The notes under the pieces: model-generated
Told to the model about the DNA's origin: nothing
Database searches by the model: none
What the model saw: the letters and a program-made list of their open reading frames with translations, nothing else
Assembly: GCA_016235585.1 (NCBI GenBank)
Contig: JACRJY010000047.1
Span: forward strand, 1-34,397
Direction: 5' to 3'
Source of the DNA: Verrucomicrobiota bacterium
GTDB lineage: Bacteria; Verrucomicrobiota; Verrucomicrobiia; Limisphaerales; JACRJY01
DNA: 34,397 nt
In this document: in pieces, positions 8,483 through 14,762 of the stretch
How positions within the stretch are numbered: position 1 is the first letter of the stretch
Layout: each line of letters begins with the position of its first letter
Position numbers and translations under genes: made by a program

Positions 8483-8821
8483 TCAAACGAGGTATTGGCA
8501 GTCCCGCTGGTAAATCGGGACGGCCATCGCACCGGGCGGCGCGAACGAAACTGAAGTCAGGGACTGCGGGGCAAAAGTGTCGAGCGTGGTGAGCAGATGC
8601 AGCACGACGGCCACAGCCTGCCATTCGTGCTGTGTCGCTGTAGACGCGGGGGCTGCGGGACTCGCCGGAGCTTCCGGCGCGGGCGCGGCGCAGCAGTCCG
8701 CTTTGCCGGCGCAGCAGGACTTGCACGCCGCCACATCGCCGCATGCCGCCGCCCGCGCGGGAAGCGCGAAGGGCGTGCCAGCCAGCAGCAGGCTCAACAG
8801 CATGGCGATGGCGGTTTTCAT
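8483..8821 (-). CDS. Secreted Cys-rich small protein of the efflux operon
   Basis: 112 residues beginning MKTAIAMLLSLLLAGTPFAL, a signal peptide ending near ARA. The mature N-terminus holds seven cysteines in about 18 residues (C-x5-C-x2-CC-x5-CC pattern), a likely soft-metal site. A Pro/Ala linker follows, and the chain ends with VPIYQRDCQYLV. No family is recognised. Its place between a YHS-like gene (23 bp upstream) and the TolC-family gene points to periplasmic metal binding. Confidence 0.7.
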   Translation of the reverse strand: MKTAIAMLLSLLLAGTPFALPARAAACGDVAACKSCCAGKADCCAAPAPEAPASPAAPASTATQHEWQAVAVVLHLLTTLDTFAPQSLTSVSFAPPGAMAVPIYQRDCQYLV

Positions 8822-8844
8822 TTTTGGCAAATCAATTTCGGCAT

Positions 8845-9129
8845 TCACTTCTTGCCCGGCTTCCCGGCATCCGCGACTTTTTTGAGGAACTTCTTCGGGT
8901 CTTTGTCGAAGTCCTTCACGCACGACTTGCAGCAGAACTTGATTTCCTGCCCCTCGTGCGTGATGACGTGCGGCGGCCCCATCTCGCCGAGCTTCTCGTC
9001 GGAGACGACGCAGGTCTTGAGCGGATACGGCTTGGCGGCTTTCTTCGCGTCCGCCGCCGGTGCGGCGAGTGGAGCGGCCGCCAGTGCGGCGAACAGGCAG
9101 ACAGCGGCAAATTGTGAGGACAGTTTCAT
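8845..9129 (-). CDS. Secreted YHS-like metal-binding protein
   Basis: 94 residues, first gene of the operon. The ATG at 9129 starts the signal peptide MKLSSQFAAVCLFAALAAAP. An upstream ATG at 9153 would add eight residues before that signal and overlap the candidate -10, so it was not chosen. The mature domain reads PYPLKTCVVSDEKLGEMG and then FCCKSCVKDFDKDPKKFLKK, nearly the pattern of the lipoprotein at 4903-5196. I infer a soluble periplasmic metal carrier. Confidence 0.8.
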   Translation of the reverse strand: MKLSSQFAAVCLFAALAAAPLAAPAADAKKAAKPYPLKTCVVSDEKLGEMGPPHVITHEGQEIKFCCKSCVKDFDKDPKKFLKKVADAGKPGKK

Positions 9130-9143
9130 GTTGTTGATGCCCG

Positions 9144-9172
9144 ACAATGACATAGACGCCGGACGAAGGCAA
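9144..9172 (-). promoter_or_regulatory. Candidate promoter of the metal-efflux operon
   Basis: On the minus strand, TTGCCT (9172-9167) is followed after 17 bp by CATTGT (9149-9144), 14 nt before the first ATG. The match to the sigma-70 consensus is weak. No palindromic MerR/CueR-type spacer was recognised. Confidence 0.28.
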
Positions 9173-9190
9173 GCCGCTCAATAAAAGTTG

Positions 9191-9320
9191 CGGGCACCGG
9201 GCGTATCCGAGCTGCCCCCATCCCGGCAGGCGCGGCGGAGCGCCGATCTCCGAATCGGCACGGAACCGGTCTTTTTCCACCCCTGCCGGATCGGAGTCCG
9301 GCGCTCCAGGACAGTGCCCG
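9191..9320. repeat. REPIN-like element B (two facing GGAG hairpins)
   Basis: Two inverted units face each other: GGAG plus CGCCGATCTCCGAATCGGC at 9237-9259, and the complementary form at 9285-9307 (ending CGGCGCTCC). Each unit can itself form a 6-bp hairpin (GCCGAT/ATCGGC and GCCGGA/TCCGGC). An outer 7-bp inverted repeat (CGGGCAC 9191-9197, GTGCCCG 9314-9320) encloses them. The element lies between the divergent metal operon and the fmdB-like gene. Confidence 0.65.
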
Positions 9321-9342
9321 GATGCGCGCCACCGCCCTAGGC

Positions 9343-9370
9343 TTGAATTCTTTGCCCGGCACGCTAGTTT
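9343..9370 (+). promoter_or_regulatory. Candidate promoter of the FmdB-family gene
   Basis: TTGAAT at 9343-9348 and TAGTTT at 9365-9370 are 16 bp apart. Only six bases separate TAGTTT from the ATG at 9377, so the transcript would be nearly or fully leaderless. Confidence 0.45.
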
Positions 9371-9376
9371 CCTGCC

Positions 9377-9610
9377 ATGCCGATTTACGAATTCCACTGC
9401 GGTGACTGCGACCGCGACAGCGAGGTGCTCGTGCGCTCCACGAAATGGGAGGGCACGCCCTGCCCGCACTGCGGCTCGACCAGGCTGGCCAAGAAGCTCT
9501 CCGTGTTCGCCTCCAGCGTTGCGGGCGGCTCCGGCGGCGAAGCGCCCGCGTGCAGCGGCACGCCCCGTTCCTGCGGGATGTGCGGCACGGGCAAGCCGCA
9601 TTCGCACTGA
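9377..9610 (+). CDS. FmdB-family zinc ribbon protein
   Basis: 77 residues. It opens MPIYEFHCGDCDRDSEVLV and continues to PCPHCGSTRLAKKLSVF; the two CxxC pairs (residues 8-11 and about 29-32) form the zinc ribbon typical of the FmdB/CxxC_CXXC_SSSS family. The Gly/Ser-rich middle is followed by a Cys/His-rich end (SCGMCGTGKPHSH) that may bind a second metal. Family members are small proteins thought to act in regulation or metal binding; the function here is unknown. It diverges from the metal operon. Confidence 0.85.
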   Translation: MPIYEFHCGDCDRDSEVLVRSTKWEGTPCPHCGSTRLAKKLSVFASSVAGGSGGEAPACSGTPRSCGMCGTGKPHSH

Positions 9611-9702
9611 ACCGGCACCGACAGGGCCAACGCCCGCAACCCGCCTCAAGCCCGGTGCTGGACAGGGAACTGCGCCTGCAATACTCTCACGGCGTGAAAC
9701 TG

Positions 9703-10019
9703 GATAGGCTGCAAAACACTCCGCCCATTTAGGTTTTAGGCGTATTCGTGTATGTCCAAAATATTACACTTTATTTCATGGGGCATCTGTTTCGCTGGCT
9801 TCTGTGTTTCATTTGCTAAATTGCAGATAGAGACCTTTCAGGGATTCACCGATGACGGATTGGTTTTTGATTCCTTACAGCGCGGCTCGAAGTCCGATTA
9901 TTCTATTTGGCTTTATTTCACTGTTGGCTTTTTGCTTTGCACGATATTTTTGACTTGGAGACTGTTCAAGTTGAGTCACAAGACATGAGCCATACGCCTA
10001 ATATCCAGATAGGCTGCAA
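9703..10019. repeat. Low-GC segment bracketed by direct and inverted repeats
   Basis: A perfect 12-bp direct repeat (GATAGGCTGCAA) lies at 9703-9714 and 10008-10019. Inside it a perfect 10-bp inverted repeat (TTAGGCGTAT 9736-9745, ATACGCCTAA 9992-10001) flanks a single small gene. The enclosed DNA is near 43% GC by eye. The layout suggests an inserted cassette. No integrase or transposase is present. Confidence 0.6.
9752..9988 (+). CDS. Small two-helix membrane protein in a low-GC cassette
   Basis: 78 residues with two hydrophobic helices: about residues 7-22 (FISWGICFAGFCVSF) and 52-70 (IWLYFTVGFLLCTIFLTW). A polar loop of about 30 residues lies between, and the C-terminus is basic (FKLSHKT). 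No family is recognised. Base composition and codon use are far more AT-rich than the neighbours, and repeats flank the gene on both sides, so recent acquisition is likely. No Shine-Dalgarno sequence is evident. Confidence 0.6.
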   Translation: MSKILHFISWGICFAGFCVSFAKLQIETFQGFTDDGLVFDSLQRGSKSDYSIWLYFTVGFLLCTIFLTWRLFKLSHKT

Positions 10020-10050
10020 TGCTCTCCTGCTCTCTTCGCTGATTCCCGCG

Positions 10051-10079
10051 TTGACGCGACGGCGGGCTTTTGCCACGCT
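10051..10079 (+). promoter_or_regulatory. Candidate promoter of the aromatic leader and DAHP synthase
   Basis: TTGACG (10051-10056) is an almost perfect -35 box. CACGCT (10074-10079) follows after 17 bp and keeps only the A2 and T6 of a -10 box. The leader ATG begins six bases later. The same -10 type and spacing precede the squalene-hopene cyclase gene. Confidence 0.45.
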
Positions 10080-10085
10080 CGCGCC

Positions 10086-10169
10086 ATGATTTCAGTCCGC
10101 CGGCGATATTTTGGTTTCTGGCGCGGTTACTTTGGCCGCGACATGAGCCTGTGCGCCCGGTTGTCTTGA
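10086..10169 (+). CDS. Aromatic-rich leader peptide upstream of DAHP synthase
   Basis: A 27-codon ORF running ATG to TGA and too short for ordinary gene calling. Its residues 8-16 are YFGFWRGYF: six aromatic residues (Tyr8, Phe9, Phe11, Trp12, Tyr15, Phe16) in nine codons, covering all three aromatic amino acids. It ends 18 bases before a perfect terminator hairpin, and the next gene is DAHP synthase, first enzyme of the aromatic pathway. By analogy with the trp and pheA leaders, stalling at these codons when charged tRNA is short would favour an antiterminator. The peptide is seen in the sequence; the regulation is inference. Confidence 0.75.
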   Translation: MISVRRRYFGFWRGYFGRDMSLCARLS

Positions 10170-10186
10170 ACGAATCTTCAACCACG

Positions 10187-10216
10187 AGCCGCAGGCCGGG
10201 TGCCTGCGGCTTTTTT
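10187..10216 (+). terminator. Intrinsic terminator/attenuator before DAHP synthase
   Basis: A perfect 10-bp stem joins 10187-10196 (AGCCGCAGGC) and 10202-10211, with loop CGGGT and six T residues at 10211-10216. It lies 35 bp before the DAHP synthase ATG, so it would stop transcription before the gene. An alternative pairing joins 10153-10160 (GCGCCCGG, inside the leader ORF) to 10196-10203 (eight pairs, one G-U), which would break this stem. In turn GGCGC at 10120-10124, over the Trp-Arg codons, can pair with GCGCC at 10153-10157. Confidence 0.75.
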
Positions 10217-10251
10217 GTTCCGCGCGCGCCCGCCGGCAGAAAGTAAAAACC

Positions 10252-11268
10252 ATGATCATCGTCCTGAAACCGAAAATCTCGAAGCGGGAGGAGGCCGCCG
10301 TGCTCGCCGAAATCCGCAAGCTCGGCTACCGCCCGCACGTCATGCGCGGCGTGGCCCGCACCGTCATCGGCGCCATCGGCGACGAGCGCACGCACAAGTC
10401 GCTCGAAATGCTCACCACCTGGCCGCAGGTCGAGAGCGTCACGCCCATCCAGAAGCGTTACAAGCTCACCAGCCGCGAGGCGCATTCCGCGAACTCCACC
10501 ATCACGCTGTCCAATGGCACCGTCATCGGCGGAAAAAAGTTCGTCGTGATGGCCGGGCCGTGCTCGGTCGAGGGCGAGAAGCAGCTGCTCACCACCGCGC
10601 ACGCGGTGAAGAAGGCCGGCGCGACGATTCTGCGCGGCGGGGCGTTCAAGCCGCGCACCTCGCCGTATGAATTCCAGGGTCTCGGCGAGAAGGGTTTGAA
10701 GCTGCTCGCCAAGGCGCGCAAGGAGACCGGCCTCGCCGTCATCACCGAGCTGCTCTCCGAGGATCATGCCAAGATGGTCGCCGAATACGCGGACATCCTG
10801 CAAATCGGCGCGCGCAACGCGCAGAATTTCCAGCTCCTCATCGCCGCCGCCAAGACGGGCCGGCCCGTGCTGCTCAAGCGCGGCCTTTCGATGAAAATCG
10901 AGGAGTGGCTGCTCGCGGGCGAATACGTCCTCGCGAACGACAATGCGAATCTGATGTTCTGCGAGCGCGGCATCCGCACCTTCGAGACCTACACGCGCAA
11001 CACGCTCGACCTCGCGACGATTCCGATCATCAAGAAGGAGTCGCACTGCCCCATCGTGATTGATCCGAGCCAGGGCGCGGGCCGCGCCGACCTCGTCGTG
11101 GCGCTGTGCAAGGGCGCGGCAGCGATGGGTGCCGACGCGCTGCTCGTCGAGGTGCATCCGAACCCCGCCGAGGCGTGGAGCGACGGCGCGCAGCAGCTCA
11201 CGCTCGACGGCTTCGCGCGGCTGATGGAGGAGCTGCAGCCGTTCATCACGGCGGCGGGCAAGGAATGA
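10252..11268 (+). CDS. aroF: 3-deoxy-7-phosphoheptulonate (DAHP) synthase, type I-beta
   Basis: Condenses phosphoenolpyruvate with erythrose 4-phosphate, the first shikimate step. At 338 residues it matches Thermotoga-type enzymes with an N-terminal ferredoxin-like regulatory domain (about 1-70) and a TIM barrel. Visible motifs are MAGPCSVE (metal-ligand Cys), GGAFKPRTSPYEFQGLG, VLLKRG, ERGIRTFETYTRNTLDL and VEVHPNPAEAWSDGAQQL (Glu and Asp ligands). The usual DPSH metal-binding motif reads DPSQ here (codon CAG). The regulatory domain suggests feedback inhibition; the leader and hairpin upstream suggest attenuation. The hpf-like gene follows after 69 bp. Confidence 0.95.
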   Translation: MIIVLKPKISKREEAAVLAEIRKLGYRPHVMRGVARTVIGAIGDERTHKSLEMLTTWPQVESVTPIQKRYKLTSREAHSANSTITLSNGTVIGGKKFVVMAGPCSVEGEKQLLTTAHAVKKAGATILRGGAFKPRTSPYEFQGLGEKGLKLLAKARKETGLAVITELLSEDHAKMVAEYADILQIGARNAQNFQLLIAAAKTGRPVLLKRGLSMKIEEWLLAGEYVLANDNANLMFCERGIRTFETYTRNTLDLATIPIIKKESHCPIVIDPSQGAGRADLVVALCKGAAAMGADALLVEVHPNPAEAWSDGAQQLTLDGFARLMEELQPFITAAGKE

Positions 11269-11337
11269 CGGGACGTTCCCAAAAGCCGTGGAATTGTTTC
11301 GCTGGATTTTCCGGCGGCGACAAACCAAGCTTTCGCC

Positions 11338-11691
11338 ATGAAGTTGATTCTTTCGACCCACAACGTGACGCTGACCAAGGCCATCGAGGATCACATCCTC
11401 GTCCGCATTGACAAGCTGGAGCACTTCGACCGCTGGGCGGTGGACGCCCGCGTGACGCTGGAGCACGACCGCACCCGCGCCCCCGCCCGGCAGTTCGGCT
11501 GCTCGATCCGGTTGAGCGTGCGCGGCCCGGATCTGTTCGCCGAGGAGCACGACGCCGACCTCTACGCGGCCATTGACAAGGTCGCCAAAAAAATCGAGCA
11601 GCAGATCCGCAAGCGGCACAACAAGGACAAGGCGCGCAAGCACACCGTGGCCGCGCGCAACAAGCGCCGCCGCCAGGAAGCCGAGCTTTGA
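11338..11691 (+). CDS. hpf: HPF/RaiA-family ribosome-associated protein
   Basis: 117 residues beginning MKLILSTHNVTLTKAIEDHI, the beta-alpha-beta fold of hibernation promoting factors. It continues through FAEEHDADLYAAIDKVAKKIEQQIRK and a very basic tail (RNKRRRQE). Short-form HPF/YfiA proteins bind the 30S decoding region in slow growth and inactivate or dimerise ribosomes. It lacks the extra C-terminal dimerisation domain of long HPF. Its TGA overlaps the ATG of the amidohydrolase gene (TGATG). Confidence 0.88.
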   Translation: MKLILSTHNVTLTKAIEDHILVRIDKLEHFDRWAVDARVTLEHDRTRAPARQFGCSIRLSVRGPDLFAEEHDADLYAAIDKVAKKIEQQIRKRHNKDKARKHTVAARNKRRRQEAEL

Positions 11692-12971
11692 TGGCCGGAC
11701 GCCCCGCCCTCACCCTCCGCGCCCGCGTCGTTCTGCCGGTCTCCGCACCGCCGATTGACGACGGCGCGGTTTCCATTTCCGGGGGCCGCATCAGCGCCGT
11801 GGGCCGCTGGCGGGAAATGGCGCGGAAAATTTCCGGGGAAGTCCTCGATCTCGGCGAGATGCTGCTCCTGCCCGGCCTCATCAACGCCCACTGCCACCTC
11901 GACTACACCGGCATGGCCGGGATGATTCCCGCGCCGCGCCACTTCACCGACTGGATCAAGTCCATCACCACGCTCAAGGCCGGCTGGAGCTACACGGACT
12001 ACGCGGAGTCATGGCTTCACGGCACGCGCCAGCTCCTGCGCCACGGGACGACGACCGTGGCGGACATTGAGGCCGTGCCGGAACTGCTGCCGGAAGTGTG
12101 GGCGGCCACGCCGCTGCGGGTGTTTTCCTTCATCGAAATGACCGGCGTGAAAAGCCGCCGCGCGCCGCGGGCCATTCTGCACGAGGCCGTCGAGACGGTT
12201 GAGCGGCTGCCAAGTGCGGCGGGCAGCGCGGGCCTCTCGCCGCACGCGCCGTATTCCACCACGCCCGAACTGCTCGCCGTCAGCGCCGCCATCGCGCGGC
12301 GGCGCGGCTGGCGGCTCGTCACGCACGTCGCGGAGTCCGAGGCGGAGTTTGAAATGTTCACCGCCGGGTGCGGCGCGATGTTCGACTGGCTCGCGCGCAA
12401 CGGGCGCGACATGGCCGACTGCGGGCTTGGTTCGCCCGTGCAACAACTGGAGCGGCTCGGCGTGCTGGGTGAAAATTTTCTTGCCATCCACGTGAACTGG
12501 CTCGGCAAAGACGACGCCGAGCTTTTGGGGAAGCGCGGCGTCCACGTCGCGCACTGCCCGCGCAGCCACGCTTACTTCGGCCACAGGAAATTTCCACGCG
12601 AGGAATTGGAGCAGGCGGGCGTCAACCTCTGCCTCGGCACGGACAGCCTTGCCACCGTGAAGCAGTCGCGTCGGCAGCGGGTGGAATTGAACCTCTTCGC
12701 CGAAATGCAGGCGCTCGCCAGCGCGGACGCGGCGCTCCCCTCGCGCACCATTGTGAAAATGGCGACGCTCCACGGCGCGCGCGCCCTCGGCCTGGCTGGG
12801 CAGGCGGGCGAACTGATCGCTGGGGCCAACGCCGACCTCATCGCGCTGCCGTTTGACGGCCCGCTCAAGGCCGCCTGGCGCGCGGTCGTGCAGCATCAGG
12901 GCTTGGTGACAGCTTCGATGATTGGCGGCGAGTGGGCGCTGCCGCCGGATAAACCGCATGACCGAAGCTGA
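11691..12971 (+). CDS. Amidohydrolase-superfamily metal-dependent deaminase/hydrolase
   Basis: 426 residues from the ATG that overlaps the hpf stop; a TTG three bases upstream is possible. The fold is the ATZ/TRZ-SsnA-MtaD type: a beta-sandwich start, PGLINAHCHLDYTG with the HxH metal pair, GLSPHAPYST, THVAESEAEF (metal His), HVNWL, AHCPRSHAYF and GTDSLATV (metal Asp). Relatives deaminate guanine, S-adenosylhomocysteine, methylthioadenosine or aminofutalosine. A futalosine-pathway enzyme is possible, but nothing here decides the substrate. The SDR gene start overlaps its end by 14 bp. Confidence 0.85.
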   Translation: MAGRPALTLRARVVLPVSAPPIDDGAVSISGGRISAVGRWREMARKISGEVLDLGEMLLLPGLINAHCHLDYTGMAGMIPAPRHFTDWIKSITTLKAGWSYTDYAESWLHGTRQLLRHGTTTVADIEAVPELLPEVWAATPLRVFSFIEMTGVKSRRAPRAILHEAVETVERLPSAAGSAGLSPHAPYSTTPELLAVSAAIARRRGWRLVTHVAESEAEFEMFTAGCGAMFDWLARNGRDMADCGLGSPVQQLERLGVLGENFLAIHVNWLGKDDAELLGKRGVHVAHCPRSHAYFGHRKFPREELEQAGVNLCLGTDSLATVKQSRRQRVELNLFAEMQALASADAALPSRTIVKMATLHGARALGLAGQAGELIAGANADLIALPFDGPLKAAWRAVVQHQGLVTASMIGGEWALPPDKPHDRS

Positions 12972-13680
12972 AGCCAACCTGCCGCTCGCGCTCATCACCG
13001 GCGCGGCGGGCGGCCTGGGCCGCGCGCTCACGGCGGCGTTTGTCGCGCAGGGCTGGCGCGTCGCGGCGGGGTTTCACCGCACGCCCGTCGAGGAGGGCGA
13101 ACGCATCCACGCCGTCCCGCTCGACGTGACGAGCCGGGACAGCGTCGCGCAGGCGGTGGAGAAAACTCTTTCGCGCTGGGGCCGCATTGACGCGCTGATC
13201 AACAACGCCGGGGTGACGGCGGATGAATTGATTGTCCAGATGAGCGACGACGAGTGGGAGCGCGTGCTGGACGTGAACTTGAAGGGCGCGTTCCTGTGCA
13301 GCCAGACCGTGGTGCGCGCGATGATGAAGCGCCGCGACGGTCACATCATCAACATTGCCAGCCACAGCGGGCGCGCGGGCCAGCGCGGCCAGGCGAACTA
13401 CGCCGCCGCCAAGGCCGGTTTGATTGGTCTCACGCAGTCGCTGGCAAAGGAACTCGGCAGCCGCAACGTCCGCGTGAACGCCGTGCTGCCCGGCGTGCTG
13501 CCCACTCCCATGACCGCCAAGCTCACGGCCGCGCAACTCGCCGCCTACGCTACCGCCAACGCGCTGGGCCGCTTGAATGACGCGGACGAAGTCGCACGCT
13601 TCATCGTCTTCCTTGCGGCGACAAAAAACATCTCCGGCCAAATCTTCCCGCTCGACAGCCGCATTGCCCGTTGGGCGTGA
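12958..13680 (+). CDS. Short-chain dehydrogenase/reductase (FabG-like)
   Basis: 240 residues from the ATG at 12958, inside the end of the amidohydrolase gene. Classical SDR motifs are present: TGAAGGLG for the nucleotide, NNAG at about residues 82-85, a catalytic Ser in NIASHSGRAG, and YAAAKAGLIG with the Tyr and Lys. The closest known type is 3-oxoacyl-ACP reductase. The residue pattern after the first beta strand (GFHRTP) suits NADPH. The substrate is not determined, and overlap with the amidohydrolase gene suggests a shared pathway. Confidence 0.85.
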   Translation: MTEAEANLPLALITGAAGGLGRALTAAFVAQGWRVAAGFHRTPVEEGERIHAVPLDVTSRDSVAQAVEKTLSRWGRIDALINNAGVTADELIVQMSDDEWERVLDVNLKGAFLCSQTVVRAMMKRRDGHIINIASHSGRAGQRGQANYAAAKAGLIGLTQSLAKELGSRNVRVNAVLPGVLPTPMTAKLTAAQLAAYATANALGRLNDADEVARFIVFLAATKNISGQIFPLDSRIARWA

Positions 13681-13729
13681 GAGGCACATTGGCTGAAACA
13701 ACTTCCACCGCCCGTGCGTCATTACGCGC

Positions 13730-14629
13730 ATGAAACGAACCACCATTTCCATTCTCGCCGCCTTGCTTGCTGCCGCCTTTGCCACGACCGCCGCCGAACA
13801 GACCAAGAAGGGCAAACGCGCCGCGAACCCCGAAGGCCAGCCGCTCCGCCGCACCGTGCCCGATTCGGTGAAGGTCGAGCGCGACATCGTCTATGCCAAA
13901 TACGGCGAGCGCGAGGTGAAGCTCGACCTGTATCTGCCGAAGAAACCGGCGGCGGAGAAAATTCCCTGCATCGTGGTCATTCACGGCGGCGGCTGGCGCA
14001 GCGGTGACAAGACGCGTTTCGCGCACCTCGCCTCGGCCCTTGCGGAGCAGGGCTTCGCCGCCGCGTGCATCGGCTACCGGCTGCTGCCGGAGGTGCAGTT
14101 CCCCGCGCCGGTCGTGGACTGCAAGGCCGCCGTGCGCTGGGTGCGCGCGAACGCCGCGAAGCACGGCATTGACCCCGACCGCATTGGGGCCATCGGCGGC
14201 TCGGCGGGCGGGCATCTCGTGGCGATGCTCGGCACCAGCCACAACGAACCCAAGCTCGAAGGCGACGGCGGCAACCCCGGCGTGTCGAGCCGCGTGCAGG
14301 CCGTCGTCGCCATGGCCACGCCGGCGGACATGACCTCCTTTGCCGCGCGCTCCGGCACAGAGAAATCCATCGCCACGCTGATTTCGCCGGTCACGCACGT
14401 CAGCAAGGACTCCGCTCCCACGCTGCTCCTGCACAGCGACGCCGACCGCACCGTGCCGATGGAGCAATCAGAAAAGCTCCTGAAGAAATTGCAGGAGGCC
14501 AAGGTGCCGGCGGAACTGGTGAAGATGGGCGCATCGCACGCGTTCTGGAACGACGCGAAACACTTCGATGAAACGCTGAAACGCTCCGTGGAGTTCTTTC
14601 GGAAAAATCTCGCCGCGCCAGCGAGATAG
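13730..14629 (+). CDS. Secreted alpha/beta-hydrolase esterase (BD-FAE/lipase type)
   Basis: 299 residues with a signal peptide (MKRTTISILAALLAAAFATTAA). VIHGGGWRSGD (about residues 83-93) is the oxyanion-hole loop. GGSAGGHL holds the nucleophile serine. HSDADRTVP supplies the acid and GASHAFW the histidine. Such enzymes in Verrucomicrobia and Planctomycetes act on acetylated or feruloylated polysaccharides; substrate is unknown here. It converges on miaA across a palindromic element that begins at its stop codon. Confidence 0.88.
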   Translation: MKRTTISILAALLAAAFATTAAEQTKKGKRAANPEGQPLRRTVPDSVKVERDIVYAKYGEREVKLDLYLPKKPAAEKIPCIVVIHGGGWRSGDKTRFAHLASALAEQGFAAACIGYRLLPEVQFPAPVVDCKAAVRWVRANAAKHGIDPDRIGAIGGSAGGHLVAMLGTSHNEPKLEGDGGNPGVSSRVQAVVAMATPADMTSFAARSGTEKSIATLISPVTHVSKDSAPTLLLHSDADRTVPMEQSEKLLKKLQEAKVPAELVKMGASHAFWNDAKHFDETLKRSVEFFRKNLAAPAR

Positions 14630-14762
14630 GTAGCACCCGCCTCCGGCGGGTCGAACCCGGCGTCCTCGTCGGGTTCTCGTTCAACCATCTGAAATCTTCC
14701 ATTTCGGCAGTCCGCGTGCCGGGCGCGACGCCCGGCACGACCCGCCAGAGGCGGGTGCTACC
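14629..14762. repeat. REPIN-like element C between converging genes
   Basis: Terminal inverted repeats of 25 bp (14629-14653 and 14738-14762) match with one mismatch. Each starts with GGTAG and forms its own hairpin (ACCCGCC, 3-nt loop, GGCGGGT), the classic GTAG-foot REP form. Inside are hairpins 14653-14659/14670-14676 and 14716-14725/14729-14738 (perfect 10 bp). The right tip supplies the miaA stop codon (TAG). It may also end transcription from both sides. Confidence 0.75.

Noticed and set aside
9992..10019. An integron attC site after the low-GC gene
   Set aside because: GCCTAAT and ATAGGC occur but the GTTRRRY/RYYYAAC core pair and the usual attC length are missing.
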